Positions 56,996 through 64,000 of a stretch of DNA of 64,000 bases are shown here, piece after piece. Origin of the DNA: Lathyrus oleraceus. Taxonomy: Eukaryota; Streptophyta; Magnoliopsida; Fabales; Fabaceae. The first letter of the stretch is position 1. Each line of letters begins with the position of its first letter. The notes beneath the pieces are model-generated. The model made no database searches, was not told the origin of the DNA, and was given only the letters and a program-made list of their open reading frames with translations. Where the stretch lies: assembly GCF_024323335.1 (NCBI RefSeq), contig NC_066583.1, forward strand, positions 369,893,952 through 369,957,951. The letters are read 5' to 3'. A program made the position numbers and the translations under genes.

Positions 56996-59500
56996 TAAAA
57001 AAAAAGTATATGCAAATGAAAAAACAGAATAGCTTGCTAAGTTGAAAACCCGAAAGGGCGGCTTAGGCAAAAATGAGCGTCTCGGTGGAGAACCTGCAAG
57101 GGTAATCCAGGCAAAAATTAGAGACTTGAAAAAAGAGTATATTTGCATCCCGCTAGATTGAGTACCTCACCCTGGGGCAATCTAGGCAAAAATTAGGGAT
57201 TTGGCAAGTAACTGCATCCTGACAAGACTTTCTGTTTCATCAGCCGTCTTTTCGTCAGAGGATTCTCGATTCGTCGTCAACTGAAGCTTCGAATACATCG
57301 AGATTCAAATTGGTAGAGAAAGGATCATTATGTTCAATGTAGCCCTCTTCCAATATATATCACTGATTTCAAATTTGTACAGATCTATGGAGTCTTGCCA
57401 TTTGCAGACTACCATTCCATCAAATAAATTTGAGCTTTTATCCAATTATTTGCACTCCTATTTGTTTCAATTCAACAAATGTTTTGCATGTTTTAATTGA
57501 TAAAATGTCATTGTTTTAAAAACAAAATTTTTCAAAATTTATTGTTTTAAACAAAGTGAACATTCACAAATGATAAGGGGATACTCAAAGAATTTCTCAG
57601 TGCTCTCCCAAGGGTGGCATGATTTCCAACAGGTAAGACATTTGTTCATACTCCTGGTTTGGTTTGTATCCTTCTTCTCCAGATTTGATTGTTGGGGTTG
57701 TTCCCCCAAGCAGAGATTTGGTTGTTGGGGTTGTTCCCTAAGCAGAGCTTCTATGGATTTTGACTCCCCGAAGCAGAATTGTGTATTGAAGACTCAGTCT
57801 GTTCTCCAGCAGTAGTCTCTCCCCGGCTTGATTGCTCAGTCGTTCAGGATATTTGTGGTTAGTGGGTTGATATCCCCGCATCCCGTATTTCTCCCCAAGT
57901 GAGTTTCCAGCATGACTGCAGGTCAAGTTGTTGGTGGGGTTATTCCCCAAGCAGAGTGTTGGCGAAAACTCAGTTTTCTCCAACAGCAGTTTTCCCTAGC
58001 ATGGATGCTTTCCTTGTGGAAGATTCGGCGGTTGATGGTTTGCCCCCTTAGTGCCTCGTCACTTTCTCCAGTGGGTCGCTATCCCAAGACTTTATTTGTC
58101 TCCCTGGCACAGTAGAGCTGTTATTGATATCCCCATTGCAGTCACGAGCAGAGTTGTTGTCACTCTCCCCAGCGCAGTTGCCAGCGGATTTGTCTGTTTC
58201 CTCAGCACGGTTGCTTTCCTTTTGGAAGACTCGGTAAGTCAGTGGTTTGATACCCGGTACTTTACCTTTTCCCCGGCAAAGTCGTCAGTGGAGGTGTTTA
58301 CTTTCCCTCTATCAGAATGGTTGTTATTCTCAGCAGAGTAGGATTTATTTTCCTACTCCGTGGTTGATCGGGTTGATATCCCGGTATTTTCATCCACTTT
58401 CTCCAGCATTTGTCTGCAGAGCAGTTGTTGTGGCAGTATTGCCTGTTGAACCTCCTTCAATCCCCGGTATGGTCGGTTGATAGCTCCGTCATCCAGAGAT
58501 TGTATTGATTTCCTGATTACTTTTCGATCCTCAGTAGAGCGGATTTTATTGCAGAATCTACTGATGTGATCCGTTAGATGTGTGTTCGCCCCGAGTAGAG
58601 TGGTTTGTTGCAGAATCTACTTGTTTGGTGCTTTCCTTCCTCGGTGGGTTGTTCCCCAAGAGAGTAGTTGATGATATCCCCAGTAGAGTTGCTTGTGCAG
58701 CCAAACTCTATCCGGGTGACCTTTGCTTCCTCAGTGGGTTGTTCCCCGATGGAGTTATGTTGGATCCGTTTCCATAGCAGTGTTTGCTAGGATCCCCTGC
58801 AGGACTTTGATTCTCTTGTTCCCCAACAGATTTGTCTTTGTGGCTCTTTGCCTGTTGTGACTTTCTGTGCCCTAGTTAGGGCGATAGCTGATCCATTGCT
58901 CAGATTTGGTATTCTCCAGATATCTCTGATTCTTTTGCTTCTGCTTCCCAGCAGTACCCGCAGATCTTTGCTTTATAGCATACAGATCTCCAGCAGAATT
59001 GGCTTTCCAGTTGGTTTTCCCCTGGAAGTATAATACCGGACGTTTGATTCCTGGACCTGTTATGTTAGAAATGTCTGTTTTGTCAGCATTCATCAAGCAT
59101 AAATCACGCATATTCATGCATACTCATAAAACATTCAGATATTCATGTTGCATTTTTGCCATATATCCTTTGTTTGTTGTTCCCTGCTATGGTGATATAG
59201 ATCTTTATAGATCTCCCTAAGCAGATGTCGGGTGTTAAATCTCTCCATATAGAGTCAGCCCCATAAGCAGAAAATGTCTGTCTGTCCTTCTGCAGTTCCC
59301 CACTGAGATATACCCTCGTGGATGACGGTTTTTTTTCCGTTTCCTCCCAACACATATATTGGGATGGAGGTTCCTATTTGAGTTATATCCTCATTAGGAC
59401 GTGTCTTGATTCAGTCTGTCTTTTCGGATCTTTCCCGAATTGACGTTTGTCGTCTGTTCATTGTGCTTCCCTGTGGTGATTTTTATCCCCAGCGGAGTTT
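56996..59500 (+). other. Ogre 3' untranslated region, first part
   Basis: Non-coding and unusually rich in short recurring words: CCCCAGCAGAGTT, TTCCCCAAGCAGAG, GTTGATATCCCC and TTTCTCCAG, spaced every 30-90 bp from about 57600 on. This is diffuse repetition, not a clean tandem array. Open frames here lack any known domain. Confidence 0.7.
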
Positions 59501-60290
59501 CGGGCCTCTACCCTTATACCGATAGTTGTAAGTCCTATTGTTCCTCTCCTCTTGGCGGAATTTGTGGTTATATACCTTTCATTCCTCCGCAAGAGTTGAT
59601 TTTTTGGCCCCTACCCTTATACCGGTAGTTGTAAGTCCTATTTTCCTGGCTTCCTTGGCAGAACTTGTGGTTATATACCTTTTAGTCCCCAGCCAGAGTT
59701 GTTGGTTTTCTACCTGATAGCCGGTAGTCGTAAATCCTAATTCCCTACTCTCCAGCAGAGTTTGCGGTCTGTTATAAACCTCATTTTTGGTTTCTCGTGC
59801 GGATTCGTGATTTATTCTATCCCCACGCAGAGTTTTTGGTTTTCTACCCCGTATTCGGTAGATGTAAACCCTAATTTGTGGTTATTCCCACCAGAGTATG
59901 GCCACTGCCCTCATACCGGTAGTTGTGAGTCCCATCTCTTTTCCCCTAGCAGTGGTAACCTTTGTGGTTCGATCTGATTAGTGGTGGATCTTCTGTTGTT
60001 GTGGTGTTATCCCAAACAGAGTTTTGTTCCCTGTGGTGATTTATATCCCCAGTGGAGTTTGTGGTCTTCTACCCCGTATTCGGTAGTTGTAAATCCTATG
60101 TCGCTGTGATTTTTCTCTCCAGCGGGGTTGTATCTTATGATACATGTGGGTAATTGCCGGTTGCTAGCAATTTTATCCTCGACTGAGTCTTTGGTTTCTT
60201 ACCCAGTAGTCGGTATTGTTAAACCCCTTGTTATCTCAGCTAGAGTTTTTGGTCTTCTGCCCCGTATTCGGTAGATATAAACCCTAATCT
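59500..60290 (+). repeat. Ogre 3' UTR repeat array 1 (GGTAGTTGTAAATCCTA family)
   Basis: About eight degenerate units of roughly 80-130 bp. The shared core is CTACCC, TATACCGGTAGTTGTAAGTC or its variant CCCCGTATTCGGTAGATGTA, followed by CCTA. Copies are at about 59509, 59610, 59710, 59840, 59910, 60070, 60200 and 60260. Most units also hold CCCCAGCAGAGTT-like words. Confidence 0.7.
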
Positions 60291-60855
60291 CTTTGTGGTT
60301 ATCTTCATTCAATATTCGATGTTGATATTCCTCCCTGCTTTTGGGTAGTTGCTCTTGAGTAAGCACTTGTATTCCCAGCAGTCTCCTGGATCATTGCCGG
60401 ATGCTTGCAATGTTATCCTTTTGAATTCGCCAGTGGGTCTTTTCACCGTTTGCTAGTGATTAGTTCCCCGGATCCTTGATTGTTTATCAATGTATCCCCA
60501 GCTTTTGCGGATAATTGCCGGATGCTTGCAATTTATCCCCAATGAGTCTTTCATTTACCCTTTTGTTGGTAATGTTGTTACTCTCTTTGATTGGTCATCA
60601 TTATATGCCTGTTTGGTATCCCGATGCCTCCCTTTTCGGTCGATTTATCCTTTATTAACCCTTATACCGGTTGCGGATAATCTTCCATGCGAGTATACTA
60701 TCCACGTTCCGACGGTAATGGATAATATATCTCATGCACTCTTCAGTTGAAGCCTTTTGTGTTTCCCTGGTCGAGTAAGATTCGTTATTTCCCTTTGCGG
60801 AGTCGAATATTCTTGTTGTCGGATAATTGCCGGATGCTTGCAATTTATCCCTTTG
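60150..60855 (+). repeat. Ogre 3' UTR repeat family 2 (ATTGCC-N-GCAAT)
   Basis: Four copies of GGATAATTGCCGGATGCTTG followed by CAATTTATCC or a close variant, at about 60150, 60388, 60510 and 60822. Each contains ATTGC and GCAAT about 9 bases apart as a small inverted repeat, and GGATAA/TTATCC as an outer pair. Confidence 0.7.
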
Positions 60856-61345
60856 AGTTGTCTTTCGTTTACCCGGATGCTTGGTAACGATGGTCTCTCT
60901 TTTTGGTTAGTCACCTATTATATACTTCGGTATCTCTGGTGTCTTTTCCTTTCGAGTATATTATTCACGGTCTGCCGGTAATGAATAATATTTCTCATGC
61001 GCTCTTTAGCTGGAATCCTTTGTTGATTTTCCCCACCTGAGCAAGATTCGTATTCTTTGTAGAATCGAATATCCATCCTTTAACCAGTTTGTGTTTTGGA
61101 TGACGTGTGTTTTGGCATATATACCAATTCACGTTTTCGGTAGATCACCTATTATATGCTTCGGTATCTCTGGTGTTTCTTACCATGCGAGTTTATTATC
61201 TACGTTCTGACGGTAATAGATAATATATCTCATGCGAGTATTCTTATCCACGGTCTGCCGATAATGGATATTATATCTCATGCGCTCTTTGGGTTTGTGT
61301 CCCCAGTTGAGTAAGGTTCGTTTTCCTGTTGTGGATTCGAATGTC
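60690..61345 (+). repeat. Ogre 3' UTR repeat family 3 (about 250-bp units)
   Basis: Three to four units begin GCGAGTATACTATCCACGTT or similar, run through GACGGTAATGGATAATATAT and CTCATGCGCTCTT, and in three cases through GAGTAAGATTCG and GAATATTC or GAATATCC. Starts are near 60690, 60950, 61190 and (partial) 61237. Within each, TATCCA and TGGATA form an inverted pair. Confidence 0.75.
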
Positions 61346-62280
61346 CATCCTGTAAGTCGATTTTGCTTTTTCAAGCCCTCCTTTCGGATGATGAGTGTCT
61401 TGGCATATATACCAATTCACGTTTGGTCGGTCACCTATTGTATACCTCGGTATCCCTGGTGTTCCTTCCTTTCTACTCCCTATTATGACCTTGGTCCCTT
61501 GTGGAGTCAGATTTTCCTGAGTATTTGTACCCCTTTATTGGTCTTTCTCAGATGTTGGTTGATTGATATCTCTCACCCTTATACCGGTCTTAGATATTCA
61601 TTCTTCCCGAGTTTGTTACCCTTATACCGGTAACACCTCATTTCTTGTTGCTTTTCCCAGGAGAGTCTCTTTGTTAGACATTCCCCTGTGGAGTTTCCTT
61701 TGGTGATTTTTACTCTTTGCTATATGGGTGTTTATTCCCCAGTATATGCATTTCCCGGCAGGGAGGTTCTATGTGAATCTTTTCCTGGTCCGAGTCCGGA
61801 TTTTTATCCGAAGTATCCTTGATGGATAAGTTGAGTCAGCTTATGTCTTTCCTATGGATTTATCTTCCTCTGGAATTCTTTATTCCCCGGTGTGAGTCCT
61901 TTGCTTCCCCAGCAAGCTCTCCAGTCCGATATCTGTTATCCCCAATCGGAGTCGTGTCTTGTTCACGCTGTGTCAGTTTTGTCATTTCACTAATCAAAGT
62001 CGTGTCCTGCTCACGCATTCTTTTTCTTACTACCCCTTAATAGAGTCCCAATAAGAGTCTTGTTAGAATCTCTGTTCCTGGTGAGTGTATTACTCCGATG
62101 GATCGTCTTTTCTTCTGTGCGAATCATACATTCCCTCACAGAATTTGCTTTTGCATGCATACATTTGCATCATGAGGTCTCTTAGGGACCAAAATTCGTC
62201 TCATTACTATTATTTAAGCCCATTCTACCGCGTCGAGATGAAGATTTCTAAACTTCACTTCTCCGGCTAGAATGACCTTA
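61346..62280 (+). other. Ogre 3' untranslated region, last part
   Basis: Non-coding. It has further scattered ATACCGGT words (near 61580 and 61630) and TTCCCCAG-type words but no clean array. Confidence 0.6.
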
Positions 62281-62292
62281 AATAGGGGCATC
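62281..62292 (+). other. probable polypurine tract of Ogre element
   Basis: AATAGGGGCATC directly before the 3' LTR. It is placed by position. Confidence 0.6.
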
Positions 62293-64000
62293 TGTAAGAC
62301 CCCAATTTTGGCCCTAAGATCCCTCATGGCCCATATCATATCATATCATGGCCTCAAGGATCAATGCATACCCTGGCTGCCCTCCTAGTGGGTGGGATAC
62401 CTTGTGAGTGTGGTTCTTGATCACCAAGCATGTATTGCATTTGTATATCATTGCTTTTCATATGTTTACTAACAAAAAGTACAAAAATATTGTCATCTAA
62501 CCATGTTTCTTGCAGATGAAGCTGGCTAAGTCAACACAGTCAAATCAGGCCTTGAGCAATTGATGGTGACCATTCTTGAAGAATTTGGACACCATGATTA
62601 TTCATCAAGAGTTCATATAACTTATGGTATCGTTTGGAATCAAGATCTCAATTGAAAGAGACTTGGAATTCATCAGAACTTGGCTCAGTCAAACAAAAGT
62701 CAACAAAAGTCAACTGTGGCCAACTGTGGATTTAATCAGTGATTTGATGATTGGAATTGATTGAAAATGCCTCATCCATGTCTATACAAGTCCTATTTGA
62801 TATTTCAAAGACCAAGATTGAAGGAATTGAGCTCAGATAGAAAGTTTCCCGAAATGGCAAGTGGACCTGTAATCTCAGCTGCCCAAAATGGAAAGTTTTT
62901 CCCCTCAAGACAATTTCATGATACAAGCTGCAAATCAAAATTTGTCCAACATGAAAGTTGAAGATCTTGATCTCACCTTTCCAAAAAGTCCAAGAACTCA
63001 AAAATCCCATGTGTGGTTTGCAAGATATGGCTCAGTGAATTTCAAAAAAGACCCGTAATCAGGAGGGGATAACTACCACCTGGATTGTCCAAATTGCAAG
63101 TTCTTTATATGCACAAACTCCATTTAATGTGTACTTCAAGGGTGCATAATTGGATTTCTTGGAAAAGGCTCCATGCAAAATGCCATTTTTGAGGTGAATC
63201 AATTTAAAGAGAGGGGCAAAATGGTCCACATTTGAAAATATTGGGAATTTGAAAATAGGGCTTATACCAACAGCTTCCAAATGCTATTTTTGACTTGTTC
63301 CAAGTATCCAAATTCTGCTAAGAGTCTTCTAAGCATTGAAGAGAAAAAATCAAAAATGGACATAAACCATTTTTTCCACTAATTCATTTTTGCTTAATTA
63401 TGCTTACACTTGGATTAGTGTTTTGATATATATATTATTAATCTCTAACAGAATTGGGGTTTTTTAATCATTCTCTCGCAATCTGAAATTAAAAAGCTAA
63501 CAGAAAATTCTTCACAAAAAAATCACATTCTCCCATTCTCCCATTTTTTTGCTCAAAAACCTCAAGACACTCTTGGCATCAATTGACCAATTGGGATGGA
63601 TCTTTGGGAAAATTCTTTGCATATTCATCATTGTTAGCTATTGTGAAGTTTCTGTTTGCAGGAAAAATTCAAGAATCGCTCGCAAATTGCATCGGTGGAA
63701 TCAATCTGCAACTTCCATAACAGTCCAAGAATTGGTGCGATTTGGAGATTTTCGAGCTGCAAGAGTATCATCATTCATCTCCTACGAAGCTGTTCTGCAT
63801 CTGTTTCGACATCTCGAAGCTCAACCTTCGCCGATTCCATTGCTGCATAATCTCAAGGTTGGAAATCGAAATTTGCAGTTGCTTCAATTGAGCTAGGAAT
63901 ATTGTAGAGTGATGTTTGTATATTGTATAACAAGTTGTAGATGTTAATTTCGTGACGAATTGTGTGAGTTCTTGCGAATTCGAGTTTCGACGCCGTCCGT
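62293..64000 (+). repeat. 3' LTR of Ogre element, cut by the window end
   Basis: Same start as 49046 and in register with it at every position compared, up to the window edge. The remaining 3.7 kb or so and the target duplication lie outside. Bases before the 5' LTR are AAGTG (49041-49045). Confidence 0.9.

Larger units (their letters stand above)
49046..64000 (+). mobile_element. Ogre-type (Tat lineage) retroelement, non-autonomous, runs past window
   Basis: A direct repeat starting TGTAAGACCCC begins at 49046 and again at 62293, a constant offset of 13,247 bp. No difference was found in the parts of the 1.7 kb that I compared. The 5' LTR is about 5.45 kb (49046-54494) and is followed by a tRNA-Arg-type primer site, a hallmark of Ogre. 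The internal part is only 7.8 kb. It holds a gag start, a fragment preceding RT, a pre-RT linker and the C-terminal end of integrase; protease, RT, RNase H and integrase core are absent. A 5.3-kb repeat-rich 3' untranslated region precedes the 3' LTR. Identical LTRs mean very recent insertion, which must have used enzymes of another Ogre. Confidence 0.92.

Overview
The window is plant nuclear DNA, most likely from a legume of the pea/vetch tribe (Fabeae). The evidence is a Tat/Ogre-type retroelement with LTRs of about 5.4 kb and a tRNA-Arg-type primer site, a SIRE/Maximus-like copia element, and many nested Ty1/copia and Ty3/gypsy elements in an AT-rich background. Only two host genes look real: the 3' end of a CC-NBS-LRR (RPM1-like) resistance gene at 1-1293 (+), and a four-exon LOG-like (putative lysine decarboxylase family) gene at 37034-38851 (-). 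Two further pieces of the same type of resistance gene are broken relics: a 3'-end remnant at 18893-19100 (+) and an NB-ARC pseudogene at 36040-36830 (-). The locus therefore looks like a former NLR cluster swollen by retrotransposons.

Left part (1-19100): NLR 3' end; decayed copia A (2541-7478, -) with both short LTRs; truncated copia G (7997-10490, -); a Cassandra TRIM (10995-11821, +) with a 5S rRNA-like domain in each LTR; a 5'-truncated SIRE/Maximus-like copia (11877-18893, -) that carries an extra small ORF with its own TATA-like box behind pol; then the NLR 3' relic.

Middle part (19100-37030): three nested levels. A very old copia relic (19568-22668, resuming at 34528-34790, +) is split by copia B (22669-34527, +, 169-bp LTRs about 8% diverged, integrase core and first half of RT deleted). 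Copia B is split by a complete Tekay-type chromovirus (24366-32976, -) with a 1456-aa gag-pol ORF, LTRs about 0.5% diverged, PBS, PPT and a perfect TCCTT target duplication. Its LTRs carry a cluster of ten TACGCGTA palindromes. A gag/protease copia relic and the NB-ARC pseudogene follow on the minus strand.

Right part (37034-64000): the LOG-like gene, whose second intron needs a GC donor; an RNase H relic; an orphan LTR-like stretch; the gag end of copia F (-), whose LTR is hit by copia D (+, 42401-49045). Copia D's RNase H is in turn interrupted by an Ogre-type element (49046 to beyond 64000). This Ogre keeps both LTRs, which show no difference over the parts of 1.7 kb that I compared. It has lost almost all of gag, RT, RNase H and the integrase core, so it is a recent non-autonomous deletion derivative.

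The transposons do not form a pathway with the host genes. Order of insertion is set by nesting and agrees with LTR divergence: outer copia relic, then copia B, then chromovirus; and copia F, then copia D, then Ogre. All coordinates, alignments and difference counts were made by eye.
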